A program made the translations under genes and the position numbers. 59,301 nucleotides of DNA from JAAUSY01 sp964526735 (GTDB taxonomy: Bacteria > Chloroflexota > Chloroflexia > Chloroflexales > Chloroflexaceae): the NCBI GenBank assembly GCA_964526735.1, contig CAZGLO010000015.1, positions 1 to 59,301 on the forward strand. The letters are read 5' to 3'. Every line of letters starts with the position of its first letter. Position 1 is the first letter of the stretch. This document shows positions 1 to 9,952 of this stretch, piece after piece. The notes under the pieces are model-generated. The model did no database searches and was not told the origin of the DNA. It saw only the letters and a list, made by a program, of their open reading frames with translations.

Positions 1-101
1 TCTGCCGTCGCGCCAGGGACAAGCCGCCGCTCTTGAGAGCGTGCGGTATATGACGTTGTGTCCAATCGGCTTCTACGGCGATCACTCCTGCATCAGTTTA
101 C

Positions 102-3100
102 TCAGTTCGCGATGATGGGGAGATAGAGCGTTTTTGCTCCCTCACTCTTCATTCGCAGTGGGATCTGCAGCGGTGGGGTGAAATCATATTGGTCTTGCAC
201 CACGAGTTTTGCTCGATATTCCCCATCGAGGAGGCCTGAGTTATCAAACATGATGCTCACTACCGTCGTCTCCCCCACGGCAAGGCTCCTCTGCGGGGTA
301 CCCACCTCAATCCACGGGATGGTATTGAGCTGGCAGGGAGGAGTGGCGGTTGCGTCGGGGTGTTGGAAGCAGATGGCAAGACCGTTAGCGAGTGCTTGTT
401 GGTTATAGGAGTAGAGCAAGCCCTTGCCACTTTCTCCCTGGATACCGACGGTCGCATCGCCTCCGTAAGCTTTGGAACTCTCCTCATCATCAGGTGCCAC
501 ACCCTTATATTGAAACAGAATATTGCCGTTGTCAAAGAGGATACCCTGCCACGTCCCGTAATCTTCACCATCATCATCATACATATCCATATCCTCAAAC
601 GTGATGATGATCCCCGAATCGATTTCGTCGTAGTATAGGGCAGATGTCCCCTCTTCAATATCAATAGTATCCCAGAAGGGGGCGATCAATAGAGAGATAT
701 CTTCATCTCCCCCCTCAAAGGGAATAAGCTGGTTGGTATAAGAGAGAGCTTTGTCTTCAAAGTATATGCCGCCCCGCTCCGATATCGCAAATTGCGGGTA
801 TTGCTTGCCGTAGAAGGGGAACGCGAACGGTGGTTCAATTGGCCATGCGTATTTCCCTGTATAGGTGTCTGGGGGTGGCAAGGGAGGGCCCAAAAGAGGC
901 GTGATAGGTGACCCACTCCCGCCCTCTTTGGGGGAAATCTCAACCCACTGGTAGATTGGCCCCTGAGGCTGCCGCGAGTCGAGGAGGATGTAGCCAAAAC
1001 CGTCTATCTTATAGCCGGAGGCTGGCTCAGGTGGCTGTTCTGGTAGGGTCAAAACGGCATCCTCGCCCGCCTCTCGCACAACGATGTTGGCCGATCCTTC
1101 CCCACGGTTGGTAATGGTAAAGGAACCTGTCTGTGTGATTGTCTCAGATATAACCGCATCTGTTTCCCCTGGGGTGGCCACCAAACATGGGTGTGGGTTC
1201 CACCGCAGATGTATGTCTTGGGTGGTGGTTTCTTTCTTGCGCACCACGAGCCCCTGTTGCGTTAAGGTCTGCGTCATGAAGTGGTCTTGACGAAGATCTG
1301 TTGGCAATTCGACAGAAAGAGAGAGAGGGCTATGTCGCTCTTCGATCCACTGCCCATAGTGGCCGGTTTCGTCTGTCTTGAGCGTGAAGGTCATACCCGT
1401 CGTCTCGCTTTGGACAACCACCTCCGCTCCGGCAATGGGAACAGGGTTCTCGTTGCAGTAGCCAAGGTCTAGCACCTCTCCCGTGATCTTGCCCATGGTG
1501 GTTGGCTTGACGGTCATCGTGACGGGGATGGACAGGACAGGGGTAATCGGATCATTGCTCACCAAGGTCAGGAAGGCATAATAGTCGCCCGGCTGGTCTA
1601 CTTCCTCTACCCCCGCGTTAAACGTCAGCGCGACGGTGGTTTCTTGACCCGGGTCGAGGGTCAGCTCAGCGGGGGTTTCGCTCAACCATGCTGCATCTTG
1701 AGCATTGTTACACTGCTTTCCCCCGTTGTAGGAGTAGGTCTGATCAGAGATATCGGAGTCCATCGAGCCTCCAATACTCCACAACCGGCCATCGCCACAT
1801 CCCCCGGCCATCGACCCAATCTTATCAGGCAGTCGGAATTCATCGTAGCTCCACTCGCCACTGCCATCCTCCACGGGGGTATAGGTCTCAATGGTATCTG
1901 TATGCTCCCACCCATCGCCAAAGCCTGTCACCCCACCCATCACGACGATACTGTCGCCATAGCTCGTTGCGAGGGGCGACATACGACCTTCTTGCAGCGA
2001 TGGCCCTTCCATCCACTCATTGAGTTGTGGGTCGTAGCGGTAGACGGTGTTTTGCAGGCCATTTAAATTGACACCCCCAATTTGATAGAGGTACGGCCCA
2101 TATGACAATAACTCGCCATAGACTGCTTCTGCGGGTAAGGGGGCACGCGCATTGTCCCACGAATCTGTTTCTGGATCATATACCCACGTATCGTTGGTTG
2201 TTTCTGGTTGGTCATTGGAGTTGCCAACTGCATAGATCTTGCCATCAAAGGCGGCAAGCATTGGGGTACGCGGCTCGGGCCAGGTCGATTCTTCCCACGT
2301 GTCTTCTTGTGGGTCATAGATAAAGAAATAGTTGTGATGATCGTAGTATTCATATCCGCCAACGATATAAATCAGGTCGTCGATACAGACCGCCTGTGCG
2401 TTGGCAATCGGCTTGGGGAGGGGGGCGAGTGGCGTCCACGTGTCGCTTGGGATATGATACGACCACGCATCATCTGTCTCTTCAGACCCCCACCCCCCAC
2501 TCTTCCACCCGCCAAAGAGATAGAACGTTTCCCCGTCGCACGTTGTGTGTGCCATCCGGTAGTATCCGGCAGGAATAGGTGCGTGCATTATCCACTCCGC
2601 CGCTTCGCTCAGCCCGTGTGTGGGGTTTCCTCCTGTTTCATTCATCCTGGTCAGCGGTTGCACCCCTGCCTCCACCTCTACCAGTGGGTGCTCAAATGGG
2701 CTGTCGGATGGAGCAGACTTGGGGGGGTAGGGAAGCTCCGTCTGAGCAGCCAGCCGACGCATGAGCCGTTTCTTCGCCGCCTGATAGCCGGTCTCCCGAT
2801 CGGAGAGCGAGAGGGTGGCGATAGTACGGCCATCGTTCCTGACGCTCAATCGGGTTGTCTTGCTTGTCCCAAAATCGACCGTCTCATCTACCGACAACCG
2901 GTCGGCGCGGATGCAGGGCTGTTCCCAGGGTAGGGTCAGGTTGCGGGTGAGAAGCATGGTGCCAGTGGGCAGTTCCGACGCGGTGATAGTCTTTTTAGCG
3001 TTTATATAGCCCTTGGCAGAGGCCTGGATAGTGAATGGGAAGTCTTCCCTGGTAAACCACAGCTCATAATAGCCCTGCTCATCAGTGGCGATTATTTGGG

Positions 3101-6100
3101 AGCGTTCAACTCCTGACTCAGACCCACCTACCCCCTTTAGCTCAACCACGGCCCCTTCCAACGCAGTGGGATGTTCATCACAATACCCCTTCGTTGAGAT
3201 TGTCCCTCTGATTTTGTTCCATCCGGTGGGAGCAACGACCGTCATCGTGACCGGCACACTGGGCTGTTCGTAGGGGTTATCGGTATTGAGCATTAAGAGT
3301 GCGTGGTAGGTGCCTGGCAGTGGGTTGGAAAGCCCCCCCGCATCAAGGGTTATGGAGACGTGCTCTGTCGCGGAGATGGGGAGCGTGGCATTGGTCGGGT
3401 TCTCGATAATCCACGGCAAGAACGTGAAGGATTGGAGCCACGACAGGCTGTTATGAACGATGATATCCATATCGCCCGTCCACATATAGCCATCCACCAT
3501 AAAACTGTTGATAGTAACCACCGACCCCTTGACCGCCACCATGGGATAGCCGTCATTCCATGACGCGACGACCTCTGCTCCCTCTTGCAGGAGAGTAATC
3601 TGCCGCAATTGGTCGGAGACCTGCGACACGCCTTGCATGATGGGGTGGCTCGCTTGATAGTCGCCCAATGTGGCCATGTGCGTCAGTTCGCCTTTACCAA
3701 TGAGTGGCGCATAGCCGTCGGTGAGGAAGCGCCCCTGCACAGCCCATTTCTCGCCACGGGAGAAGGTCGGGACGGTTTGTACCACCCGCCCGCCACGATC
3801 CACGTAGTCGGCTAGATGATCTCCCAGCGCGACAGGATCAGCATAGGGTTGGTCTGTTGCGAGCAAGACGACATCATATTGCAGCAGTTCTGCAGTATGC
3901 GGCGTGGTCTCGTTTGCCTCGATGATGGCAACCTTGCTGATGTCTGAGTAGCTCTCCAGCATGGTGGAGAGGTGTGAGACCTCTGCCGTGGTCACAATCG
4001 CCACCTCAAAGGGGGTTGAGTTGAGAAATGCGTGGGGCGAGGGGGTATATTCACGGGCTTCTTGCGATGTGCGGATGTCGGGGGCAAACCGCTTCTCTCC
4101 CGCGGCAGCCGTCGCAAGGCATGGCTCCCCCCCATCAGGGCACACGCCGTCTGTCGCCAGCCGATAGGGCGGGAGGATCTTGGAGGGCACGACCTCGCCC
4201 GGCTTAAACCCAGTATCTTGTGTCAGGAAGGAGAACGCCCCTTGCGCCGACCCCGTATTCGTGATGGTGAGCGGGAATGTCGCACTGCCACTGATACTCA
4301 ACGTCGCCTCGATTGGCGGGCTGTCGATGGTAAACATCCCTTCTTTGAGCGCAATGTCAAACCGCGTCGCTTCGCCGTTGGCCACCTCAACTGTATGCGG
4401 GGCCAGGTCGTAGACTCCTTCTTTGCCAACCATCACCTTTTGCTGGCCGGGCGGCAAGAAGATCCAATACCACCCATCTGGGAGGGCAGAGTCATCCTCT
4501 GTTGGCCGTGAGGTGGTGGTATCTCCATATTCACTGCTGTAGATGAGGGCATCGTTGATAGGCTCATTGGTATTCGCATCGTAGACCCGCCCAAAGAGGA
4601 CACCACCTTCGCGGGGGGCACATGGGTAATCCTCTGTCGTAATTGAGATGTCGTCTAGATAAAACCCGTCCATCTCATAGTCATAGTCTGTGGTTAGCCC
4701 AAACCGTAACAACAGCGAGGAGATAATCGTTTCCTCCAGGGCCAAACGCTGTTCTTCCCACTGGCGATGAGATATTGGGGAAGAGTGTATGTTCTTCCAC
4801 GTTCTCCCATTGTCAGTGCTTACCTCAGCAAAGATATGATCATAGTAGTCTTCCAACTCCACCCACTGCCACCACGAAAGGGTGATTTTTTGCCCTTGGT
4901 AGGAAGAAAGGTCAATGGGAGGTGAGGCCAATGTACTCTCCTCATTGCTTGTATACACGCCGGTGAGGTTAGTTGCCCACAGCTTGCTGCCACTATGCGC
5001 ATTGTCCGGGCCGCTCTCTGGCATTCCCCATTCCCATGAGGTTGTTTCCCCACCAATCGTATACCCGCCATTGTCTTGCTCAAAGTCTTCTTGGTAGGGG
5101 GTGTGCGCTGTTGGCGTAAAGGCGACGATGCCAACATTGTCGATTGCAACGGTGCCAGAGGGGTAATCGCTCCTCGGCTCAAGCACAAACTGAATGGCAA
5201 GTTCGTCTAGGTTGCTCTCCTCTTCAATGATAACCAACCGATGTTCCCACCTCCCGGCGGTCGATTGATCTTCCGTTTCGATGGTATTCCACGACTCCCC
5301 GCCATCTGTACTGATCTGGATGCTCATTTCCGCGCCAGAAAGGATCGCCCACTGCTCCCACGAGAGGGCAAGTGTCTTTCCTTTTCCTTCCCGCACATCA
5401 AACACAGGAGAGGTCAGCGTCCCCTCTCTGATGGCCGAAGATGAGCCAGAGAGGTCGGTTGACCACACGTGTTCCCCAGAGAAGGCAGTGTCAGGATTTT
5501 TCGTTGGTTTACCCCATTCCCACGGCGACGACCAACTTGTGGTATATCCCCCATCGTCGGTCTCAAATGTTTCCAGGGTGAGATAGGGGAGATGGAAGGT
5601 AGGGGCGCTGCATTGTGCATGGTTGGCGTGCAGTACCACATCATATTTCATCCCGCCTGTCGGGGGGGTGATGGTCGCAATGTGTTCTCCATATGCCTGA
5701 CTCAGTTGCCCGTCAACCACGGCTTGGGTAGACATCGTATGCGCCACGTCGGGGACGAGGTCAATTGTATATGCGCCCGTGGCCGGATCGGTGAAGACGG
5801 TCTGGCGAAATTGGTCGACAGACACGACGATCTGTGCGTAGAGGGGTATCCCTGCTTCATCCGTCACTGTCCCGCGGACGGTTGTGCGTGCGATGGAGGA
5901 GAGGGCAACATCAAGGGTGGTGGTGGCTTCCTCTGTTATTGCCACATCTTCTTGGAGGTGCGTCTGATAGCCATATGCCGAAACTTCCGCTGAGAAGGTG
6001 CCCGCGGGGAGGGGGAGAATGTAGTCGCCTTGTCCCTCGGTCTGCGCCGAGATCCGTTGGCCCGTGTCGATGGTGGCTGAGACAAGCGCGTCCTCAACCC

Positions 6101-8597
6101 CTTCTCCCGTATCTGCATCGGTCACTCGTCCAGCGAGGATACCCATATCACGCATACCGGCTGTGTCATTGTAGCTCACCAGCGCGAAGTCTTGATCGGT
6201 CATATCTTCATCGCCAGGGATCCCATTTCCCGCAATATTGCGCGCGATGACACGGACAGTGAACTCGCCCATCGTCCCTGGCGGCAAAAACACACTCTCT
6301 ACGTTGTTTTGGGTATCGAATGCGCCATCTGGCAGGGAATATTGCTTGTCAAAGACGTTACCGCGGTAGATTTCCCCTCCGATGGTCACTTCGAGATCGA
6401 GGTTGTTGGTCTCCGAGTCTCCGACGATAGCTCCTGGTGCGTCTGTCCAGGCGAGGGTGATGCGGAGTGGCTCCGATGTGTCAAAAACATGTCCTGTATA
6501 TTCATACACCTCTCCGCTTTCGTGGAATACCTCACTCTGATCAACGACATAACGCGGAAGCCCATCGAAGAGCCTCCCCAAATTGACATCGCCCCACCCC
6601 TGCGCATTGCTGGGGAGCGTATCACCAGAGTCCACACCATCCAAGTAGCGGGTGCTGTTGAGGAGCAACGCTTTGAGCATTGCCGGGCTTGGTTCCTTAC
6701 CAAAGCTCAACATCCGGCCATAATATTCATACGCAAGCGACGCCGCCCCCGCCACCGCTGGAGCAGAATGGCTGGTTCCCGACGACCACGTGTAGAGGGT
6801 TTGCCCCTCGGGGTAATACTTCCCATCCATCGCGCCACACACCCCTGTCCCATCGAAGCCGGGGTCTTGCGAAGCGGGGCCTTGTACGTGGGTGCCAGGG
6901 GCGATGATGTCTGGCTTGACACGGTTATCATTGGTCGGGCCGCGCGATGAAAAGGGGGCCACATCATCGGCATTGTCGGCATAGTCCACATAGCAGCCGT
7001 CAAGCACGCCCTCATCGCGGACATTTTCTGTTGCGCCCACGCTCAACACGTTTTTGGCGGTGGCGGGCGAACCGATTGTCCCTTGGTAGTTGCCTGAGTT
7101 GCCCGCCGAGAAGACATGCAGCATCTCTTGATTGCCAGAGGTACTCTCCGATGCGTCCCGCGTCAGGAGGTCGTACACATAGGAGGATATATCATAATCC
7201 CCGTCGGCTTGGCTGCCCCAGCTATTTGAGGAAATCATCCCGCCATTGAGATAAACCGACTCCACCACCCCGGAATCGCTGTATCCACACTCAGAAGAAT
7301 CGTAGTACCCGCTGTTTTCAAAGACCTTGGTCGCGGCCAGGCGACCATAGGGTGATATCCCCAGCCCAATGCGGTATCCGAGGCTATCTTGGTGAGGGTG
7401 GCCGGTGCGCTGGTTGTACGACCCCACGATGCCCACATTGAGGTTGCCGTGGCCGCCAACGCCATTCCCCACTTCGTCGATGGTGCAGTTGCCCACATAG
7501 GCGATGCGGTCGGGGTTATTGGGGTCTCCAAACTCATAGAAGTCGGGGTGCAATACATTATCCGCCAACCCAATATCCAACCCGTCATCCACCACGTCCA
7601 CGATAGGGTAGGCGGCGGGGTCGGTGGGGAAACCCTTCTGCTGCAGCCATTCGAGGTAGCCGGGAGCCTCCGGTACCACATTCCCTCTCTCATCGGTCGT
7701 CACATTCCCTGCGATGATCTGCCCTTGCACCTCGTCAAACAGCTCGCGCTCTGCCCACGGCTCGATGTTGTAGACCGGCGACCAGGTGGCGATGTCGGCG
7801 ATGGCGGTCTTGGGCAGTTGGAGCGATATCATCACAAAGTGATTGATTTTGGAGGGAGGTTGGTGGATGGTGGGTGCGAGGGAGTGGAGCTGGTCAAGTA
7901 GTGGCTTGAGGTTGCCCGTGTCATACAGTTGCACGGTCACATCCACCGTATCAGCCGTATTGTGTGCATCTTGCGCGGTGGCCATCTCTCGCAACGACGG
8001 CGCAAGACGGTAGCTTGGGTGATATGCCCCCGCCCACTGCACCTCACTCCGCTCCGCGACCAGCCGGTCAAGCGCGGTAAGGCTTTCGCCATCGCCCCAC
8101 ACGATATAGGCGTGATTGGGGATATAGGAGACAAGCGCAACGCCGGTCTCTTGCACCATCGCCAGCCAGCTATCTTTCACCGGCCCAACAAACTGGACAA
8201 GCCAGAATTGCGGGTCATCGGTGCGCTGTTGCTGGAGCGTTGAGGCAACCGTGGGCGCGGTAGTAACCGGCGTGATGGGTTCCCCACGGAACAAGATGGT
8301 GTCAAATGACGGGGGAGTAATCAACCGCTGTTGCGTGGCGAGCGATGGCGTGGCATTCTTCGGCACGTTCCACAGCGAAAACGCCCCATAGTCCGCGAGC
8401 AACGTCGCGCCACGCTGCACGAGATCATCACGCAATGCGGTATCAGCCGAATCAACTATAGCTTTGTAGGTCTCGGAGGGGGGAGGGGAGGTAGGAGGAT
8501 GTGCAGCGACCCCTGAGAGCTGTACGGTGATTAAAAAGAGCGTCACGACCATAACGAGCACATGCCGTGCCCATTTCCAATTCCAACGATCCATCAA
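102..8597 (-). CDS. Giant secreted S8 (subtilisin-like) mosaic protease with Kelch propeller
   Basis: A predicted extracellular serine protease of 2831 residues. The N-terminus carries a signal peptide (residues 1-33, ending near SGVAA). The S8 catalytic domain spans about 325-650: Asp337 (VVDDGLD), His383 (GGHGNLN), oxyanion Asn500 (SAGNSG) and Ser609 (GTSHSAP). A jelly-roll domain follows (about 670-800, LRITLAWTDAPG), as in KP-43-type subtilases. Further on are carboxypeptidase-regulatory-like domains (about 815-1000, 1330-1420, 1795-1880, 2366-2466), two MAM-like modules (about 1006-1153 and 1168-1320), a flavodoxin/ThuA-like domain (about 1523-1726), six Kelch motifs (about 2005-2297, FYLFGGW to LWSIGGS) and a nidogen-like module (about 2530-2755). 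It ends in TLYLPIIAN. The start is preceded by GGGAGG. A role in degrading external polymers is inferred from the domains. Confidence 0.93.
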   Translation of the reverse strand: MMDRWNWKWARHVLVMVVTLFLITVQLSGVAAHPPTSPPPSETYKAIVDSADTALRDDLVQRGATLLADYGAFSLWNVPKNATPSLATQQRLITPPSFDTILFRGEPITPVTTAPTVASTLQQQRTDDPQFWLVQFVGPVKDSWLAMVQETGVALVSYIPNHAYIVWGDGESLTALDRLVAERSEVQWAGAYHPSYRLAPSLREMATAQDAHNTADTVDVTVQLYDTGNLKPLLDQLHSLAPTIHQPPSKINHFVMISLQLPKTAIADIATWSPVYNIEPWAERELFDEVQGQIIAGNVTTDERGNVVPEAPGYLEWLQQKGFPTDPAAYPIVDVVDDGLDIGLADNVLHPDFYEFGDPNNPDRIAYVGNCTIDEVGNGVGGHGNLNVGIVGSYNQRTGHPHQDSLGYRIGLGISPYGRLAATKVFENSGYYDSSECGYSDSGVVESVYLNGGMISSNSWGSQADGDYDISSYVYDLLTRDASESTSGNQEMLHVFSAGNSGNYQGTIGSPATAKNVLSVGATENVRDEGVLDGCYVDYADNADDVAPFSSRGPTNDNRVKPDIIAPGTHVQGPASQDPGFDGTGVCGAMDGKYYPEGQTLYTWSSGTSHSAPAVAGAASLAYEYYGRMLSFGKEPSPAMLKALLLNSTRYLDGVDSGDTLPSNAQGWGDVNLGRLFDGLPRYVVDQSEVFHESGEVYEYTGHVFDTSEPLRITLAWTDAPGAIVGDSETNNLDLEVTIGGEIYRGNVFDKQYSLPDGAFDTQNNVESVFLPPGTMGEFTVRVIARNIAGNGIPGDEDMTDQDFALVSYNDTAGMRDMGILAGRVTDADTGEGVEDALVSATIDTGQRISAQTEGQGDYILPLPAGTFSAEVSAYGYQTHLQEDVAITEEATTTLDVALSSIARTTVRGTVTDEAGIPLYAQIVVSVDQFRQTVFTDPATGAYTIDLVPDVAHTMSTQAVVDGQLSQAYGEHIATITPPTGGMKYDVVLHANHAQCSAPTFHLPYLTLETFETDDGGYTTSWSSPWEWGKPTKNPDTAFSGEHVWSTDLSGSSSAIREGTLTSPVFDVREGKGKTLALSWEQWAILSGAEMSIQISTDGGESWNTIETEDQSTAGRWEHRLVIIEEESNLDELAIQFVLEPRSDYPSGTVAIDNVGIVAFTPTAHTPYQEDFEQDNGGYTIGGETTSWEWGMPESGPDNAHSGSKLWATNLTGVYTSNEESTLASPPIDLSSYQGQKITLSWWQWVELEDYYDHIFAEVSTDNGRTWKNIHSSPISHRQWEEQRLALEETIISSLLLRFGLTTDYDYEMDGFYLDDISITTEDYPCAPREGGVLFGRVYDANTNEPINDALIYSSEYGDTTTSRPTEDDSALPDGWYWIFLPPGQQKVMVGKEGVYDLAPHTVEVANGEATRFDIALKEGMFTIDSPPIEATLSISGSATFPLTITNTGSAQGAFSFLTQDTGFKPGEVVPSKILPPYRLATDGVCPDGGEPCLATAAAGEKRFAPDIRTSQEAREYTPSPHAFLNSTPFEVAIVTTAEVSHLSTMLESYSDISKVAIIEANETTPHTAELLQYDVVLLATDQPYADPVALGDHLADYVDRGGRVVQTVPTFSRGEKWAVQGRFLTDGYAPLIGKGELTHMATLGDYQASHPIMQGVSQVSDQLRQITLLQEGAEVVASWNDGYPMVAVKGSVVTINSFMVDGYMWTGDMDIIVHNSLSWLQSFTFLPWIIENPTNATLPISATEHVSITLDAGGLSNPLPGTYHALLMLNTDNPYEQPSVPVTMTVVAPTGWNKIRGTISTKGYCDEHPTALEGAVVELKGVGGSESGVERSQIIATDEQGYYELWFTREDFPFTIQASAKGYINAKKTITASELPTGTMLLTRNLTLPWEQPCIRADRLSVDETVDFGTSKTTRLSVRNDGRTIATLSLSDRETGYQAAKKRLMRRLAAQTELPYPPKSAPSDSPFEHPLVEVEAGVQPLTRMNETGGNPTHGLSEAAEWIMHAPIPAGYYRMAHTTCDGETFYLFGGWKSGGWGSEETDDAWSYHIPSDTWTPLAPLPKPIANAQAVCIDDLIYIVGGYEYYDHHNYFFIYDPQEDTWEESTWPEPRTPMLAAFDGKIYAVGNSNDQPETTNDTWVYDPETDSWDNARAPLPAEAVYGELLSYGPYLYQIGGVNLNGLQNTVYRYDPQLNEWMEGPSLQEGRMSPLATSYGDSIVVMGGVTGFGDGWEHTDTIETYTPVEDGSGEWSYDEFRLPDKIGSMAGGCGDGRLWSIGGSMDSDISDQTYSYNGGKQCNNAQDAAWLSETPAELTLDPGQETTVALTFNAGVEEVDQPGDYYAFLTLVSNDPITPVLSIPVTMTVKPTTMGKITGEVLDLGYCNENPVPIAGAEVVVQSETTGMTFTLKTDETGHYGQWIEERHSPLSLSVELPTDLRQDHFMTQTLTQQGLVVRKKETTTQDIHLRWNPHPCLVATPGETDAVISETITQTGSFTITNRGEGSANIVVREAGEDAVLTLPEQPPEPASGYKIDGFGYILLDSRQPQGPIYQWVEISPKEGGSGSPITPLLGPPLPPPDTYTGKYAWPIEPPFAFPFYGKQYPQFAISERGGIYFEDKALSYTNQLIPFEGGDEDISLLIAPFWDTIDIEEGTSALYYDEIDSGIIITFEDMDMYDDDGEDYGTWQGILFDNGNILFQYKGVAPDDEESSKAYGGDATVGIQGESGKGLLYSYNQQALANGLAICFQHPDATATPPCQLNTIPWIEVGTPQRSLAVGETTVVSIMFDNSGLLDGEYRAKLVVQDQYDFTPPLQIPLRMKSEGAKTLYLPIIAN

Positions 8598-8673
8598 TTC
8601 CTCCCTCTGGTTGTGCCCCTCATTCGTTGACCTATGTGATGCAAGCCGAGATCGTTAAGGAGGGGAATTTCAT

Positions 8674-8700
8674 TGCTTCATAAGTATAGTAGCACAAGAA
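8674..8700 (-). promoter_or_regulatory. Candidate promoter of the S8 protease
   Basis: On the minus strand, TGCTACTATACT contains both an extended -10 (TGCTACTAT) and TATACT at 8683-8688, about 85 bases before the protease start. There is no good -35 box. It lies just past the moxR stop, so the protease can be its own transcription unit. Confidence 0.35.
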
Positions 8701-8731
8701 AGGGAGGACTGCGAGAGCATATACTAGTTCT

Positions 8732-9952
8732 TTAGGGGTAATATGATGCTTCCTCCAACCAATCAAGCACGGTATCAATGAGCTGCTCAACGGTATGGAG
8801 TATGCGATGGCACCGTTCCTGCTCCGTCTGGCGCATCCGGCAATCGCGGTGGTTGAAGGTTTCTTGCCGCAGCCGTTCAAGGTCGTGGAGGAGGGCGCTT
8901 TGGGAGGCGGTGGTGAGGGAAATCCCATTCTGATGCGCGGCCACGCGCCGCTGTAGCCCAAGCAGGTCATCTTCCAGCGTCTGCAGCGAAGGGGTTCCGG
9001 TATATTGCCCTCCGCCCGCCCGCTCAACCAATGGCGCGACGATTGTTTGGAGGGTAGGGAGTTGAGCGGGTTTATTCCAGATGTGCATCAATATCCAGAA
9101 GTCGGCGGGCGATGCGTGTGTTTCTTGGCGCAGCAGGGTGGCGGCGGCAATCACTTTCAGGAGCTTGACCACCCGCCGGTCGCTCACCGTGATGCCTTCG
9201 GCGCGTATCTGGCGTATCACTTCGCGGTAGTCGTCGTAGATAGGGCGCAGATCGACCTGTTCCAGCGCTTGGTAGGCCACCCCAAGGTCATCTATCGAGT
9301 CGAGGATGGGGGCAAGGGTTTCGTTGCGGCCCTCCCGAATGCGCTCTTGCTCAAGCGACCACCCCGCGTCGATGAGGCTGCGGACGTGGCGATCTGGCAC
9401 GTTGTCCGTGCGCACCCGCAATAAGAAACGATCATACAGCGCACTCAGATCATCGCTCTCTGGGACATCGTTGGTGGCTCCAAAGAGGCTCATCAGCGGC
9501 ACGGCCATCTGCTCCACCCCGTTAAAGAAATAGCGCTCATTCAGGATGGTCAGGAGTGTATTAAGAATGGCACTGTTGGCCTTGAAGACCTCATCAAGGA
9601 AGGCGATGCGGGCTTGGGGGAGGGCACGGTCGGTGGTGCGGGTAAAGGTGCCGTTTTGGAAGGCCTGGATGTTGACCGGCCCAAAGATCTCATTTGGCTC
9701 GGTAAAGCGCGTCAAGAGGTATTCAAACAACTCGCCGCGCTGCTTCTCCACGCCCAGCAGCGTCACAAACCGCTTGATCAGCTCCGATTTGCCGGTGCCG
9801 GGCGGCCCGACCAACAACATATGCTCCTGTGCAATCACCGAAACGAGCATCAGATCAACGATATCGTCCTTTGCCACAAAGCGTTGGGTCAAGCTGTTGC
9901 GGATATTGGCGCGGAGTAGCGTGATCACTTCAGCGAGCTGGTGTTTCATCAT
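8732..9952 (-). CDS. MoxR-family AAA+ ATPase (RavA-like)
   Basis: A 406-residue cytoplasmic AAA+ ATPase. Walker A is GPPGTGKSEL with Lys55; Walker B is IAFLDEVFKAN; sensor 1 is LFGATNDVPE; an arginine-finger segment is LYDRFLLRV. The sequence ERYFFNGVEQMAVPL and the helical C-terminus resemble the RavA branch of MoxR proteins. MoxR ATPases act as chaperones in assembly or metal insertion of protein complexes, often with a VWA partner; no VWA gene is visible here. The start is an ATGATG whose first ATG overlaps the stop of the upstream histidine kinase (ATGA), so the two are probably co-translated. The C-terminal 100 residues are not specific enough to name a partner. Confidence 0.9.
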   Translation of the reverse strand: MMKHQLAEVITLLRANIRNSLTQRFVAKDDIVDLMLVSVIAQEHMLLVGPPGTGKSELIKRFVTLLGVEKQRGELFEYLLTRFTEPNEIFGPVNIQAFQNGTFTRTTDRALPQARIAFLDEVFKANSAILNTLLTILNERYFFNGVEQMAVPLMSLFGATNDVPESDDLSALYDRFLLRVRTDNVPDRHVRSLIDAGWSLEQERIREGRNETLAPILDSIDDLGVAYQALEQVDLRPIYDDYREVIRQIRAEGITVSDRRVVKLLKVIAAATLLRQETHASPADFWILMHIWNKPAQLPTLQTIVAPLVERAGGGQYTGTPSLQTLEDDLLGLQRRVAAHQNGISLTTASQSALLHDLERLRQETFNHRDCRMRQTEQERCHRILHTVEQLIDTVLDWLEEASYYP

